Part shown: positions 31,610 to 41,632 of the stretch, one piece after another
How positions within the stretch are numbered: the first letter of the stretch is position 1
Layout of the letters: every line of letters begins with the position of its first letter
DNA from: Alcanivorax sp. DG881
GTDB taxonomy: Bacteria; Pseudomonadota; Gammaproteobacteria; Pseudomonadales; Alcanivoracaceae
Direction of reading: 5' to 3'
Assembly (NCBI RefSeq): GCF_000155615.1
Contig: NZ_DS989915.1
Coordinates: forward strand, 2,187,955-2,251,954
DNA: 64,000 nucleotides
The notes under the pieces: model-generated
Databases searched by the model: none
The model's input: the letters and a program-made list of their open reading frames with translations, nothing else
Told to the model about the DNA's origin: nothing
Program-made: the position numbers and the translations under genes

Positions 31610-32647
31610 TTGCATAACGCCCACACCCTGCCCCAACCTGCTATCAGCCGCACCGCCACCGCGATCATCTATTGTGAAGGTCAGTTCGGCGACATCGACG
31701 GTAAAACCGCCAACGGCCTGATTCGTCACTCGGAAAAATATACCGTGCTGTCAGTGATCGACAGCACCCAAGCCGGGCTTGATACCGGCATGATTCTGGA
31801 CGGCACCGCCAACGGCATCCCGGTATGCCGGGATATGGATGACGCCCTGAGCCAGACCGCCACCCTGCCGGATTTTTTGATTTTCGGTATGGCACCGGCC
31901 AGCGGCCTGCTCTCCGAAGTCCAGCGCGATGTAGTGCTGGCCGCCATGGGCAAGGGCATGAGCATCGTTAACGGTTTGCATGAATTCCTTAACGACGACC
32001 CGGAATTCGCCGCCGCCCGCATTGCCCACAAAGTGGATATCGTCGATGTGCGCCGGCCCCGGCCGAAGAAATTTCTGCGCATGTTCAGCGGCAGCATCCA
32101 TCAGGTCACCTGCCCGCGCATCGCCGTGCTGGGTACCGACTGCGCCATCGGCAAACGCACCACCGCCACCGTGCTCACCGCCGCTCTCAATGCCATCGGC
32201 CTCAAGGCGGTGCTGGTGGGTACCGGCCAGACCGGACTGATCCAGGGCGCCCGCTACGGTATGGCACTGGATTCGGTGCCCTCGCAGTTTTGCGCCGGCG
32301 AACTGGAAGCCACCATCGTCGAGGCGTTCGACAACGAACAGCCGGACGTGATCATCATCGAAGGCCAGGGCGCCCTGAGCCATCCAGCGTTCTCCACCAC
32401 CTCCTTTATTCTGCGCGGCGCCTGCCCGCAAGCGGTGGTGCTGCAGCATGCGCCAGGGCGAACTTTCCGCTGCGATTTCGACACCATGGCCATGCCAAAC
32501 CCGGCGGACGAAATTACCCTGATCGAAACCTTTGCCGACACCCGCGTGATCGGCCTGACCCTGAACCGGCCAGTGCGGCATCTGCTGGAGATGGTGTTTG
32601 CCGCCTTCCCCGCCCTGCGCCACGGACTGACAGGCGCACCGCAATGA
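31610..32647 (+). CDS. DUF1611 (DgcN-like) protein, start uncertain, possible frameshift
   Basis: The readable frame gives 345 residues starting at a TTG directly after a run of seven C (31603-31609). A P-loop-like stretch VLGTDCAIGKRTTATVL is near residue 176, followed by GTGQTGL, IIEGQGALSHP and HAPGRTFRCDF, all features of DUF1611. Related DgcN proteins N-acetylate D-glutamate, by recall. A strong ribosome site and ATG at 31512 open a different frame through the C-run; one extra C would fuse the two into a protein with about 33 more residues. The gene overlaps the racemase gene by 4 bases. Confidence 0.75.
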   Translation: MHNAHTLPQPAISRTATAIIYCEGQFGDIDGKTANGLIRHSEKYTVLSVIDSTQAGLDTGMILDGTANGIPVCRDMDDALSQTATLPDFLIFGMAPASGLLSEVQRDVVLAAMGKGMSIVNGLHEFLNDDPEFAAARIAHKVDIVDVRRPRPKKFLRMFSGSIHQVTCPRIAVLGTDCAIGKRTTATVLTAALNAIGLKAVLVGTGQTGLIQGARYGMALDSVPSQFCAGELEATIVEAFDNEQPDVIIIEGQGALSHPAFSTTSFILRGACPQAVVLQHAPGRTFRCDFDTMAMPNPADEITLIETFADTRVIGLTLNRPVRHLLEMVFAAFPALRHGLTGAPQ

Positions 32648-33732
32648 GCGCGCCGCGACTGGACATCAATCTGGACAAGATCAGCCACAACGCTCGTATG
32701 CTGGTGGAGGACCTGGGCGACCGGGGCATCGCCGTCACCGGCGTCACCAAGGCAGCGCTGGGTTCACTGGACATTGCCAAGGCCATGTTGCGGGCCGGCA
32801 TGAGCGGGTTGGGGGATTCGCGCATCGAGAACATCGAAGCCATGCGCCAGCAGCGCATTTCTGCCCCCATCATGCTTATCCGCTCGCCCATGCTCAGCCA
32901 GGTGGAACGGGTAGTGCGAAACGCAGACATCAGCTTCAACACCGAACTGTCGGTGGTGCGCCGGCTCTCCGCCGCCGCCGAGGAAGCCGAACGCAGCCAC
33001 GGTATCATGCTGATGGTGGAACTGGGCGACCTGCGCGAGGGCATCTTGCCCGAAGATCTGGTCAGTGCGGCCCGCGAAGTCATGCGGCTGCCCAACCTGG
33101 AACTCACCGGCATCGGCACTAACCTGGCCTGCCACAGCGGCATGGCACCGGATGCGGACAACATGGGCGCCCTGTCCGCCCTGGCCGACCGTGTGGAAGC
33201 GGAACTGGATGTGAAACTGGCCCTGATCTCCGGCGGCAATTCTGCCAACCTGGATTGGGCACTGAGCAACAGCGCCACCGGCCGCATCAACCATCTGCGC
33301 CTCGGTGAAGCCATTTTTCTCGGTTGCGAACCCCTGCACCGCGAGCCCGTTGACGGCCTGCACACCGACGCCATCACGCTGGTGGCGGAAGTAATCGAGT
33401 CGAAAACCAAACCGTCCCTGCCCTGGGGCACACTGGCGGAAACCGCCTTCGGCGGTGACGTTATCTCCACCGATAGTGGCGCCATGGCACGGGCGATTCT
33501 GGCGGTGGGCGAACAGGACCTGGACCCGGACGGCCTGCTGGCTCCGGAGGGCCTGACCATTCTTGGCGCCAGCGGCGACCACCTGCTGCTGGACTGCGGC
33601 AAACAGCACCTGCGGGTAGGGGACGAGGTACGTTTCGGGGTGAATTACAGCGCTCTGGTCCGCGCCATGACCTCACCGTTCGTGGAAAAGAAAATGATCC
33701 GGGCCATCAAACATACGCGCAGTGCCGGCTAG
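32644..33732 (+). CDS. Alanine/ornithine racemase family PLP enzyme
   Basis: A 362-residue fold-type III PLP enzyme. The N-terminal TIM barrel starts RLDINLDKISHNARMLV, and the PLP lysine is in VTGVTKAALGS (about residue 37). Substrate-phosphate residues lie in ISGGNSANLDWAL, and NHLRLGEAIFLG leads to a C-terminal beta domain. This subgroup includes ornithine racemases. Its translational coupling to a DUF1611 protein suggests a D-amino-acid pathway, substrate unknown. Confidence 0.87.
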   Translation: MSAPRLDINLDKISHNARMLVEDLGDRGIAVTGVTKAALGSLDIAKAMLRAGMSGLGDSRIENIEAMRQQRISAPIMLIRSPMLSQVERVVRNADISFNTELSVVRRLSAAAEEAERSHGIMLMVELGDLREGILPEDLVSAAREVMRLPNLELTGIGTNLACHSGMAPDADNMGALSALADRVEAELDVKLALISGGNSANLDWALSNSATGRINHLRLGEAIFLGCEPLHREPVDGLHTDAITLVAEVIESKTKPSLPWGTLAETAFGGDVISTDSGAMARAILAVGEQDLDPDGLLAPEGLTILGASGDHLLLDCGKQHLRVGDEVRFGVNYSALVRAMTSPFVEKKMIRAIKHTRSAG

Positions 33733-33900
33733 CCGAATTCACGCAACGCAGACCTCAACGATACCCGCGTCGGCACCTCAGCCGGCGCCTTCCTAACAAC
33801 GGTTCAATCGCCCCGCTCCAACCCAGCACCCGTTATTTCAAGCGCAGCTGTGCTACATTCACACCGTGCTTTCCCTCGCATCGCCGACACGGAGTTCGCC

Positions 33901-34464
33901 ATGCCCGCCACACCACCACCTCTGCTTGAACACCTTTCCCAACACTGGAAAGGCCTGTTGATTACCGGGATTGTGTTTATTGTGCTCGGCACCCTGGGCC
34001 TCGGCGCCACAGGCCTGTTCACCCTGATCAGCGTGTTCTGGGTAGGCGGACTTTTGCTGCTGGCCGGGCTGATTCAAATCGTTCAGGCATTTCGCACCCC
34101 CACTCTGTCGCGCAGCCTGCCGTTTCTGGTAATGGGCCTGCTGTATGCCTTGCTGGGCGGCTACATGATGGCCCACCCCGCCATCGCCGCCGACGGCCTC
34201 ACCCTGATTATCGGTGCCGCCATCGCCGTTGTTTCCGCCCTGCGATTAATGATTGCCTGGCACGTTCGCGGCGGCGCCAATGTCTTTCTACTGGTGCTCA
34301 GCGCACTTATTGGCCTGGCCCTGGCGTGGATGATCTTTGCCCAGTGGCCGCAATCCGGACAATGGGTGATCGGCCTGTTGCTGGCCATTGAATTGATCAT
34401 GAACGGCTGGATGCTGGTGATGGTGGCGCTGGGTGCCCGCCAATATCAACGCAATGATCCGTAA
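33901..34464 (+). CDS. HdeD/DUF308 family membrane protein
   Basis: A 187-residue protein with six predicted membrane helices in three DUF308-like pairs (for example LLITGIVFIVLGTLGLGA and LPFLVMGLLYALLGGYMMAHP). In enterobacteria HdeD is an acid-stress membrane protein; here the role is unknown. The ATG at 33901 follows CGGAG. Confidence 0.87.
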   Translation: MPATPPPLLEHLSQHWKGLLITGIVFIVLGTLGLGATGLFTLISVFWVGGLLLLAGLIQIVQAFRTPTLSRSLPFLVMGLLYALLGGYMMAHPAIAADGLTLIIGAAIAVVSALRLMIAWHVRGGANVFLLVLSALIGLALAWMIFAQWPQSGQWVIGLLLAIELIMNGWMLVMVALGARQYQRNDP

Positions 34465-34516
34465 CGCGGTCAAAGCCCACATCATCACAACCCACGACAC
34501 GTAAAGAATCGGGATA

Positions 34517-35701
34517 ATGAAAAAAATCATACTGGTGATTGGCGTCTTGGCGCTGGCAGGGTTTACCACCTGGTGGCTACAGGACGCGCCCCTTGATGTC
34601 GCCGCCCGGCAGTGGCTGGACACCACACCCAGCGATGACAACCCTGCTTACGCTTATCTGCTGGGCTTTGGCGCGCCCGCCGATCAATCCCCTGCCCGGC
34701 AGGGCCAGGCACTGGCACAGCGGCAAAAAAACCATCCTGATCTGCCACTTCCCAATAGCTACCGGGATCTGAATGCATCTCCCCTGCTATGCCGGAATAT
34801 GGACGCGAGTTGCCTGCTTCAGCAACAGGAAAAACGCGTGGAAGCTGAGGCTCTGGTGAACCGGTATCAGTTCCTGATTGATCGCTATCAGACTTTCCTG
34901 GATTTTGCGTATTTTTCGGACAACACGCCGCCTCGTCTGGATGCCACCTTTCCTGAATACAGCCTGCTGATCACCGCCTCACGACTGCAATCCCTCGCCT
35001 GGGCCCTCAGTGACGCGCCCGAAAAAAATATCGACAGGGAAATACAGCAGCTACGGCACTGGCTGGCCCAGGACCATAGCCTGATCAGCAAGATGATCGC
35101 CAATGCGATGCTGGCAGAAAAACTGCAACTGACTGCCCTGCTGGTGCAGCAAGGGAAAATGCCCACGCTTAGGCTTGTGCCGCTCACCACAGCGGAAAAA
35201 AGCTTTCAGGCACCATTGCAGAAAGAGTTCGCGATGATGGCGCATTTTTTCATTGATGAGCAATATCGGGATGGCAATGAAGCAGCAAGCTGGATTGAAG
35301 AAATACAATTCAGGGCGGGCCTGAAAAAACATATTAGCGTTAACCGCATGCTACCGCTTTACCAACACTATGCGCAGCTTGCTGAGCAACCTGTGGACGC
35401 CATCAAAGCCGACCAGTTTCACCCCGATCCCGCCTCGATGAGCGAGGCGATTCGTAACCCCATCGGCAATGTTCTGCTGGAAACCGCGTCGCCGGATTTC
35501 AAACAATATCTACTGCGGCTGGTGCATCTGGATGCACGCATGGCGTTACTGAAACAACTTGATAAACCGGAGACAGATAACCCGGTGAACAACCCCTGGA
35601 CACCGGGCAAGGAAGACACGCTAACGCGCCGCGATAAGCAGCTATGCTTTCGCCACGCGCCGGACCATGACCGCTATAATTCCTGCCTGCCTTTGCTGTA
35701 A
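34517..35701 (+). CDS. Hypothetical protein with N-terminal anchor
   Basis: A 394-residue protein with a short basic N-terminus and one hydrophobic segment (residues 4-20), so probably membrane-anchored or exported. The mature part is alpha-helical with repeated YQ/QLxx patterns and four cysteines (two in LCRNMDASCLL, two near the C-terminus). I do not recognise the family. It follows the HdeD-like gene in the same direction after 52 bases. Confidence 0.65.
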   Translation: MKKIILVIGVLALAGFTTWWLQDAPLDVAARQWLDTTPSDDNPAYAYLLGFGAPADQSPARQGQALAQRQKNHPDLPLPNSYRDLNASPLLCRNMDASCLLQQQEKRVEAEALVNRYQFLIDRYQTFLDFAYFSDNTPPRLDATFPEYSLLITASRLQSLAWALSDAPEKNIDREIQQLRHWLAQDHSLISKMIANAMLAEKLQLTALLVQQGKMPTLRLVPLTTAEKSFQAPLQKEFAMMAHFFIDEQYRDGNEAASWIEEIQFRAGLKKHISVNRMLPLYQHYAQLAEQPVDAIKADQFHPDPASMSEAIRNPIGNVLLETASPDFKQYLLRLVHLDARMALLKQLDKPETDNPVNNPWTPGKEDTLTRRDKQLCFRHAPDHDRYNSCLPLL

Positions 35702-35762
35702 GTCACAGCCGCCATCCGCTGTAGCATGAAGGCCTGTTGCGTGCAGCGTGTAGCGTATCCCG

Positions 35763-36473
35763 CTACATACTCCGTTGATTGACTCTCGCCATGAGCTGTT
35801 CGGCAGATTCCTTGCGCTCTGAATAACGATCGGTAAGGTAATCACTACGATCACGGGTCAAGTAGGTGAACTTCACCAGCTCTTCCATCACATCCACGAT
35901 GCGATCATAAAAGCCTGACGGCTTCATACGATCATTCTCATCAAATTCCAGGAAAGCTTTCGGCACAGAAGATTGATTGGGAATAGTGACCATCCGCATC
36001 CAACGTCCCAGCACGCGTAACTGACTGACCGTATTGAACGACTGGGAGCCACCACTGATCTGCATCACCGCCAGGGTCTTTCCCTGGGTCGGGCGAACCG
36101 CGCCAAGCGATAAAGGAATCCAGTCGATTTGTGCTTTCATGATGCCGGTCATGGCGCCGTGACGCTCTGGCGAGCACCACACCATGCCTTCACTCCAGGT
36201 CACCAGATCACGCAGTTCTTGCACCTTGGGGTGTGTCACGTCTTCGCTGTCGGGTAACGGCAAACCATCGGCATGGAAAATTTTTGTTTCTGCCCCCATG
36301 GCCTGCAGCAAACGTGCTGCTTCCTGCACCACAAGGCGGCTAAAGGAACGCTGACGCAGCGATCCGTACAACAGCAGGATACGCGGCTTGTGTATGGACG
36401 GCTGATCCCGGAATACGCTGTCGGCAGTGGGGACCTGGAAACAATCGTTATCGAGATTGGGCATATCTTTCAT
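35763..36473 (-). CDS. arsH: ArsH family NADPH-dependent FMN reductase
   Basis: A 236-residue flavoprotein. [27 protein letters not shown] carries the FMN phosphate loop, and [26 protein letters not shown] is the ArsH signature. ArsH oxidises trivalent organoarsenicals. It is the last gene of the ars operon. The ATG at 36473 is used; 36464 is also possible. Confidence 0.94.
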   Translation of the reverse strand: MKDMPNLDNDCFQVPTADSVFRDQPSIHKPRILLLYGSLRQRSFSRLVVQEAARLLQAMGAETKIFHADGLPLPDSEDVTHPKVQELRDLVTWSEGMVWCSPERHGAMTGIMKAQIDWIPLSLGAVRPTQGKTLAVMQISGGSQSFNTVSQLRVLGRWMRMVTIPNQSSVPKAFLEFDENDRMKPSGFYDRIVDVMEELVKFTYLTRDRSDYLTDRYSERKESAEQLMARVNQRSM

Positions 36474-36528
36474 GGCACGATGACTTCTTTCGCAATAATG
36501 GAGGCCGTCTTCGTGATGCAAGCATCGC

Positions 36529-36561
36529 TTCCCACAAGTGGCCGAAGGGCCTCTGTGGGAA
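36529..36561. repeat. REP-like hairpin between acr3 and arsH
   Basis: TTCCCACAAGTGGCC and GGCCTCTGTGGGAA form an imperfect stem with a GAAG loop. It resembles REP hairpins of pseudomonads and may also attenuate transcription into arsH. Confidence 0.55.
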
Positions 36562-36599
36562 CGACGAATCCTTGATCAAAAACGGTTTTGATTTCGCTG

Positions 36600-36620
36600 T
36601 TAACTATTAACTATTCATTG
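36600..36620. repeat. Isolated AT-word arm at the acr3 stop codon
   Basis: TTAACTATTAACTATTCATT is the same word series as the arms at 1786-1931 and 53560-53720. It overlaps the acr3 stop codon (CTA at 36611-36613), and no inverted partner was found nearby. Confidence 0.6.
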
Positions 36621-37630
36621 CTCTCTTCAAACCAGTGCGAGGTACGATTCACAATCGCCACCAGTGACAACATCACTGGCACCTCCACCAGCACCCCGAC
36701 CACGGTCGCCAGGGCGGCACCGGAATGCAGACCAAAAACACTGATCGCAACAGCCACCGCCAACTCGAAGAAATTACTGGTCCCGATCAGGCAGGCAGGG
36801 CCGGCTACGTTATGTTTCAACCGCAGGCGTTTTGCCGCCCAGTAGGCGATGACAAAAATACCGTAGGTCTGAATCAACAACGGAATGGCAATCAGCACGA
36901 TGGCCATGGGTTTGGCGAGAATGGTTTCGGCCTGGAACCCGAATAACAGCACCACGGTAGCCAGCAGCCCCATAACGCTGACCGGTTTGAGACGCCCGAC
37001 AAAATGGGCCACCCGCTCATCACTGCCCAGCCATTGGCGAGTAAGGAACCCGGCAATCAGGGGCAACAGCACATACAGCACCACAGACAACAGCAACGTA
37101 TCCCAGGGCACCGTGATGTCACTGACCCCCAGCAACAAGCCGGCGATGGGAGCAAACGCAAACACCATGATGATGTCGTTCACCGACACCTGCACCAGGG
37201 TGTAATTGGCATCCCCTTTGGTCAGCTGGCTCCACACAAACACCATCGCGGTGCAGGGCGCCACGCCCAGCAGGATCATGCCGGCGATATACTCTGTGGC
37301 GGTTTGTGGATCAACCCAGCCGGCGAAGAAGACCTTGAAGAACAACCAGCCCAGCGCCGCCATGGTAAACGGTTTGATCAACCAGTTAATCACCAACGTC
37401 AGCAGCAATCCCCGGGGGTTCTGCCCCACTTTCTTGATGGCAGTGAAATCAATCTGGATCATCATCGGGTAAACCATCACCCAGATGAACACGGCCACCG
37501 CCAGATTCACATGGGCATACTCGAACCCGGCCACCGCTTCGAAAACACCCGGCATGGCCACACCCAGAGTCACCCCGGCAACAATCGCCAACGCCACCCA
37601 GACACTGAGATATCGTTCAAAAAACGGCAT
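36611..37630 (-). CDS. acr3: ACR3 family arsenite efflux transporter
   Basis: A 339-residue membrane protein with ten predicted helices. [22 protein letters not shown] carries the conserved cysteine required for arsenite transport, and [16 protein letters not shown] is the second family signature. It extrudes As(III), and Sb(III) in some members. Its ATG overlaps the arsC stop codon by one base (TAATG), which indicates translational coupling. Confidence 0.95.
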   Translation of the reverse strand: MPFFERYLSVWVALAIVAGVTLGVAMPGVFEAVAGFEYAHVNLAVAVFIWVMVYPMMIQIDFTAIKKVGQNPRGLLLTLVINWLIKPFTMAALGWLFFKVFFAGWVDPQTATEYIAGMILLGVAPCTAMVFVWSQLTKGDANYTLVQVSVNDIIMVFAFAPIAGLLLGVSDITVPWDTLLLSVVLYVLLPLIAGFLTRQWLGSDERVAHFVGRLKPVSVMGLLATVVLLFGFQAETILAKPMAIVLIAIPLLIQTYGIFVIAYWAAKRLRLKHNVAGPACLIGTSNFFELAVAVAISVFGLHSGAALATVVGVLVEVPVMLSLVAIVNRTSHWFEESNE

Positions 37631-38124
37631 TACGAATCACCCAGATCCCGGTGAATTTTTTGAGCCGAGGCAATCAACCCCAACGGATTTATGTCTGCCA
37701 GATCCAGCTCGGCCAGCGCCTTGATACGCGCGTTAAGCGCAGAGTATGTGGCTTCAAATGCCGCCTGGATTTCGTCTTCGGTGCCGGTGGCATGGGCCGG
37801 ATCGGCCAATCCCCAATGCACCTTGGGCGTATCCCCCAGCCATACCGGGCACGCCTCACCCGCGGCCGCATCACACACGGTTATCACCATATCGATCTGC
37901 TCGCCTTCCAGATCATCCATGTTCTTGGAGCTGGGGTTATTCACTGCCACACCATGGCGGGACAGCACGGCCAAGGCGTTTTCATTGACCTTGCCGGTGG
38001 GCATGCTGCCGGCGCTCAAGCCTCGCAATTTCCCCTGCCCAAGGTGATCGGCCAGGGCTTCACCGATAATGGAACGGCAGGAATTACCGGTACACAGAAA
38101 CAAAACATTCAATGGCGTATTCAT
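37630..38124 (-). CDS. arsC: Arsenate reductase ArsC (LMW phosphatase type)
   Basis: A 164-residue enzyme. The P-loop CTGNSCRS at residues 11-18 is the low-molecular-weight phosphatase-type arsenate reductase site, and [16 protein letters not shown] supplies the second and third cysteines of the thioredoxin-coupled relay. It reduces As(V) to As(III) for the ACR3 pump. Confidence 0.93.
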   Translation of the reverse strand: MNTPLNVLFLCTGNSCRSIIGEALADHLGQGKLRGLSAGSMPTGKVNENALAVLSRHGVAVNNPSSKNMDDLEGEQIDMVITVCDAAAGEACPVWLGDTPKVHWGLADPAHATGTEDEIQAAFEATYSALNARIKALAELDLADINPLGLIASAQKIHRDLGDS

Positions 38125-38168
38125 CAGTACGTCTCGCTGGTTTGTCGATAATCGGATCGATACTCGGT

Positions 38169-38486
38169 TCAGTCACAACAGGCATGATCGGGAAGCGTCA
38201 CGTTCAAAGCCGCTCGGGCGGGCACAATCAGTGTCGCAATGGCCGTTTGCGCCCATTCCGGCAATGCAGGGTTGAGCTGGTAATGCATCCAGGTGCCCTG
38301 ACGGCGGGCCACCACCAACTCGCACTGGCGCAACTGCGCCAGATGACGCGACACCGTGGATTGCGGCGCCTGCATGGCATCCACCAGGTCACACACGCAC
38401 ACCTCCCCCTGACCGTGCAGCAGGCAGATCAGGCTGAGGCGAATATCATCGCCGAGGCATTTGCAGAGCTGGGTGGGCGTGAGCAT
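38169..38486 (-). CDS. arsR: ArsR family arsenic-responsive repressor
   Basis: A 105-residue winged-helix repressor. The metalloid site is ELCVCDL-type (here GEVCVCDLVDAM) in the alpha-3 region, followed by the recognition helix QSTVSRHLAQLRQCELV. Extra cysteines occur at the C-terminal end (HACCD). The ATG at 38486 has AAGG 6 bases upstream. First gene of arsR-arsC-acr3-arsH. Confidence 0.94.
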   Translation of the reverse strand: MLTPTQLCKCLGDDIRLSLICLLHGQGEVCVCDLVDAMQAPQSTVSRHLAQLRQCELVVARRQGTWMHYQLNPALPEWAQTAIATLIVPARAALNVTLPDHACCD

Positions 38487-38496
38487 TGCGAACCTT

Positions 38497-38524
38497 ATAT
38501 TCGTATATTCGGAAATACGGATAT
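38497..38524. promoter_or_regulatory. Candidate ArsR operator
   Basis: ATATTCG is followed by a tandem TATATTCG and by the inverted half CGGATAT, 11-28 bases upstream of the arsR start codon. ATATTC-type inverted repeats of this sort are typical ArsR/SmtB operators. Confidence 0.55.
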
Positions 38525-38597
38525 TAGCAACATGATACGCGACACGCAACATGCTTCATGCAACATCGCGGGGCGATTTCATGACGATGACGGAAAG

Positions 38598-38633
38598 AAA
38601 AAGGCCGCGCCCGAAGATCAGGCACGGCCTTTT
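38598..38633. terminator. Hairpin between arsR leader and phoU
   Basis: AAAAGGCCG...CGGCCTTTT stem with internal GCGCC/GGCAC, A/T tracts on both sides and core GGCCGCGCCC. It separates the ars operon upstream region from the end of phoU. A partial REP tail (CGTAGGAGCGGGTG) follows at 38641. Confidence 0.7.
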
Positions 38634-38691
38634 AAAAGATCGTAGGAGCGGGTGTTCCTTGTAGCTCGCCGCTTGAAGCTCGTAGCTGCCT

Positions 38692-39405
38692 TTATTCCTT
38701 CAGCTTCTTTTCGATTTCATCGATGCTGATATGGCGCACATCCTTGCCTTCCACCAGATAGATCACCTGTTCGCCGATATTGCGGGCATGGTCGCCGATG
38801 CGCTCCAGGGCGCGCAGGGACCAGATGATATTCAGCACCCGGGTGATAGAGCGTGGATCTTCCATCATGAAGGTGACCAGCGAGCGCATGGCGCTGGCGT
38901 ATTCCATATCCACTTCATTATCTTCGGCGGCCACGGTCAAGGCCTTCTGGGCGTCGAAGCGGGCAAAGGCATCCAGGGCGTCACGCAGCATATTACGCAC
39001 ATGGTTACCGATATGTCGCACCTCCACATAACCGCGAGGTGACTCGCCTTCTTCGGCCAGCTGCAACCCCATGCGGGCAATTTTGGCCGACTCGTCACCA
39101 ATGCGCTCCAGATCAGACACTGCCTTGGACACGGCAATAATCAAGCGCAGATCCGACGCTGCCGGCTGGCGCAATGCCAACACGCGAGTGCATTGCTCGT
39201 CGATCAGGATTTCCAGGTTATCGACCTTTTTTTCAGTCTCAATCACTTTTTCAGCCAGCGCTGAGTCTGCCTGCAGCAATGCCTGCAATGCATCCACTAC
39301 CTGCTTTTCCACCAGACCCCCCATTTCCATCAGGTGGTTTCGGATAGATTCCAGCGCTTCATTAAACTGGGTCGAGCTATGCTCGCCAAAATGCATACGG
39401 TCCAT
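38692..39405 (-). CDS. phoU: Phosphate signalling protein PhoU
   Basis: A 237-residue protein of two three-helix PhoU repeats with metal-binding E/D-rich motifs (ERIGDESAKIARM near residue 80 and ERIGDHARNIGEQV near 205). It damps PhoR signalling and limits Pst activity when phosphate is ample. AGGAGAG lies 7 bases before the ATG. Last gene of the pst operon. Confidence 0.96.
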   Translation of the reverse strand: MDRMHFGEHSSTQFNEALESIRNHLMEMGGLVEKQVVDALQALLQADSALAEKVIETEKKVDNLEILIDEQCTRVLALRQPAASDLRLIIAVSKAVSDLERIGDESAKIARMGLQLAEEGESPRGYVEVRHIGNHVRNMLRDALDAFARFDAQKALTVAAEDNEVDMEYASAMRSLVTFMMEDPRSITRVLNIIWSLRALERIGDHARNIGEQVIYLVEGKDVRHISIDEIEKKLKE

Positions 39406-39428
39406 TCTCTTGCTCTCCTTACCCGCGC

Positions 39429-40322
39429 TTAACCGAAGCGGCCAGTGATATAGGCTTCCGTCAGATCATGTTCAGGCTTGGTGAACACGGTCTCGGTATC
39501 ATTCATCTCCACCAGACGTCCCAGGTGGAAATAGGCGGTACGGTGCGATACCCGCGCAGCCTGCTGCATGGAGTGAGTCACGATGGCGATGGTATAAGAC
39601 TCGCTCAGCTCGCTGATCAGCTCTTCGATCTTGGCGGTGGCAATGGGGTCCAGCGCGGAACAGGGCTCATCCATCAGCACCACTTCCGGGCTTACGGCAA
39701 TGGTGCGGGCGATACACAGACGCTGCTGCTGACCACCAGACAACCCGGTACCCGGTGCGTGCAGACGGTCTTTCACCTCTTCCCACAGCCCGGCCTTGCG
39801 CAAGCTGGTTTCCACGATTTCGTCCAGGTCATATTTCTTGTTGGCCAGACCGTGAATCCGTGGGCCATAGGCCACGTTATCGTAAATGGATTTCGGGAAG
39901 GGGTTGGGCTTCTGGAACACCATGCCCACCCGTGCGCGCAGCTCCACCACATCCAGCTTGGGGTCATACAGATCCTGACTTTCCAGATGCAGGCTGCCCT
40001 TCACCTTACAAATATCGATAGTGTCGTTCATGCGATTGAGACAACGCAGGAACGTGGATTTACCACAACCGGACGGACCGATCAGTGACACCACCTCATT
40101 CTTGCCGATATCCAGGCTGACGCCATGGATCGCCTGGTTATCGTCATAGAACACCTCCACATCGCGCAGGCGCATTTTCGGGTCATCCACAAAGGGCTTG
40201 CCCACGGTCTGGTCTGGATAGGGGGTGTCTTGTGTCATCGTTGCCTGCTCATTTATGGCCTTGTCTCTGGCCGCATCATTGGTGCCCAGAGCCGGTTTGT
40301 CCAGTTGCTGTGCGGTTTCCAT
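39429..40322 (-). CDS. pstB: Phosphate ABC transporter ATP-binding protein PstB
   Basis: A 297-residue ABC ATPase. Walker A is GPSGCGKST, the signature is LSGGQQQR and Walker B is VVLMDEP. An N-terminal extension of about 35 residues precedes the domain. The ATG at 40322 follows GAGGAA. It powers phosphate import with PstA and PstC. Confidence 0.97.
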   Translation of the reverse strand: METAQQLDKPALGTNDAARDKAINEQATMTQDTPYPDQTVGKPFVDDPKMRLRDVEVFYDDNQAIHGVSLDIGKNEVVSLIGPSGCGKSTFLRCLNRMNDTIDICKVKGSLHLESQDLYDPKLDVVELRARVGMVFQKPNPFPKSIYDNVAYGPRIHGLANKKYDLDEIVETSLRKAGLWEEVKDRLHAPGTGLSGGQQQRLCIARTIAVSPEVVLMDEPCSALDPIATAKIEELISELSESYTIAIVTHSMQQAARVSHRTAYFHLGRLVEMNDTETVFTKPEHDLTEAYITGRFG

Positions 40323-40347
40323 AACTCGGTTCCTCGTTATCCGTCCG

Positions 40348-41616
40348 TTACCAGCGCCGCTCAAGGCGCTTGCGCAGAATCACCGCCAGCGTGTTCATGG
40401 TGATCAGGAAAGCCAGTAGCACCATGATGGCGGCGGACGCCAGGGATTCGAAAGATTGTTCCGGGCTGTCTGCCCACAGGTAAATCTGCACCGGCAGCAC
40501 TGTTGCCGCATCCAGCGGGCCGGCGGGCAGGTCCACAATAAAGGCCACCATGCCGATCATCAGCAGCGGCGCCGTTTCCCCCAGCGCCTGGGCCATGCCG
40601 ATGATGGCGCCAGTGAGCATGCCGGGCAGGGCCAGCGGCAGCACATGGTGCAACACCACCTGCATCTTGGATGCCCCCAACCCCATGGCCGCCTGGCGGA
40701 TACTGGGCGGCACGGCCTTGATCGCCGCGCGGCTGGAAATGATCACCGTGGGCAACGTCATCAGGGTCAGCACAATACCGCCCACCAGGGGCACCGAGCG
40801 CGGCAGACCAAACAACCCGATGATCACCGCCAGCCCCAACAGGCCGAAGATAATCGACGGCACGGCCGCCAGGTTGTTGATGTTCACTTCAATGAAATCG
40901 GTGAACTTGTTCTTCGGAGCAAACTCTTCCAGATAAACCGCCGCTGCCACACCGACAGGAAAACTCAGCACCAGCGTCACGATCATGGTAAACAGGGAGC
41001 CCAGGATGGCACCCAGAATGCCGGCTTGCTCCGGCTCACGGGAATCGCCGTAACTGAACAGGGACTGGTTGAACACCATGCGGGTTTCGCCGGAGGTTTC
41101 CAGCTCCGCCACCCATGCCTGCTGCTTTTCGTTCAGGCGGCTGTCTTCACGCTGTTCTTCATTCGCCTTGAGAAACAAATCCACATCATCGTCGGCCAGC
41201 AACCACAAGGTGCGGGTTTCACCCAGCAAGGTCGGCTCCTCACGCAGCATGTCACGCAGGGCGTAACCGGCACCGGTGCTCACCAGCTGATTGAGCGCGC
41301 GGGTGTCCTGGCGGCCTTCCACGGTGGGGAAGCGTTCTGCCAGGGCATCGCGAATCACCCCCTGATAGTTACCGTAGTTCAGTTCATCCTCGTCGCGGGG
41401 GTCGCTGACATCCAGCACCTCCGCGTCGAAGGTGATCGGCAGCTGGATTTCATACTCAACGAAAGCGCTGTGGCCCTTGCCGATAATATCGGTGAACAGC
41501 AGCACCAGAGCCATCAGGCCAATGCCGATGGAGCCGATACCAAACGCCTTGAAGCGCTTTTCGGCCCGGTAGCGCCGGGCCAGCGTCTTGCGGACTTTTT
41601 CCGTGGTTTCGCTCAT
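40348..41616 (-). CDS. pstA: Phosphate ABC transporter permease PstA
   Basis: A 422-residue permease, longer than the E. coli protein because of a periplasmic insert of about 130 residues after the first helix. The EAA-like loop is seen in [33 protein letters not shown]. The insert is typical of marine gammaproteobacterial PstA. It overlaps no neighbour; pstC is 17 bases upstream. Confidence 0.95.
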   Translation of the reverse strand: MSETTEKVRKTLARRYRAEKRFKAFGIGSIGIGLMALVLLFTDIIGKGHSAFVEYEIQLPITFDAEVLDVSDPRDEDELNYGNYQGVIRDALAERFPTVEGRQDTRALNQLVSTGAGYALRDMLREEPTLLGETRTLWLLADDDVDLFLKANEEQREDSRLNEKQQAWVAELETSGETRMVFNQSLFSYGDSREPEQAGILGAILGSLFTMIVTLVLSFPVGVAAAVYLEEFAPKNKFTDFIEVNINNLAAVPSIIFGLLGLAVIIGLFGLPRSVPLVGGIVLTLMTLPTVIISSRAAIKAVPPSIRQAAMGLGASKMQVVLHHVLPLALPGMLTGAIIGMAQALGETAPLLMIGMVAFIVDLPAGPLDAATVLPVQIYLWADSPEQSFESLASAAIMVLLAFLITMNTLAVILRKRLERRW

Positions 41617-41632
41617 AATTTTTCTCCCGACG

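Noticed and set aside
31512-31721. Independent 69-codon gene ahead of the DUF1611 gene
   Set aside because: Low-complexity P, S and T-rich peptide that overlaps the DUF1611 frame; better explained as the displaced N-terminus of that protein.
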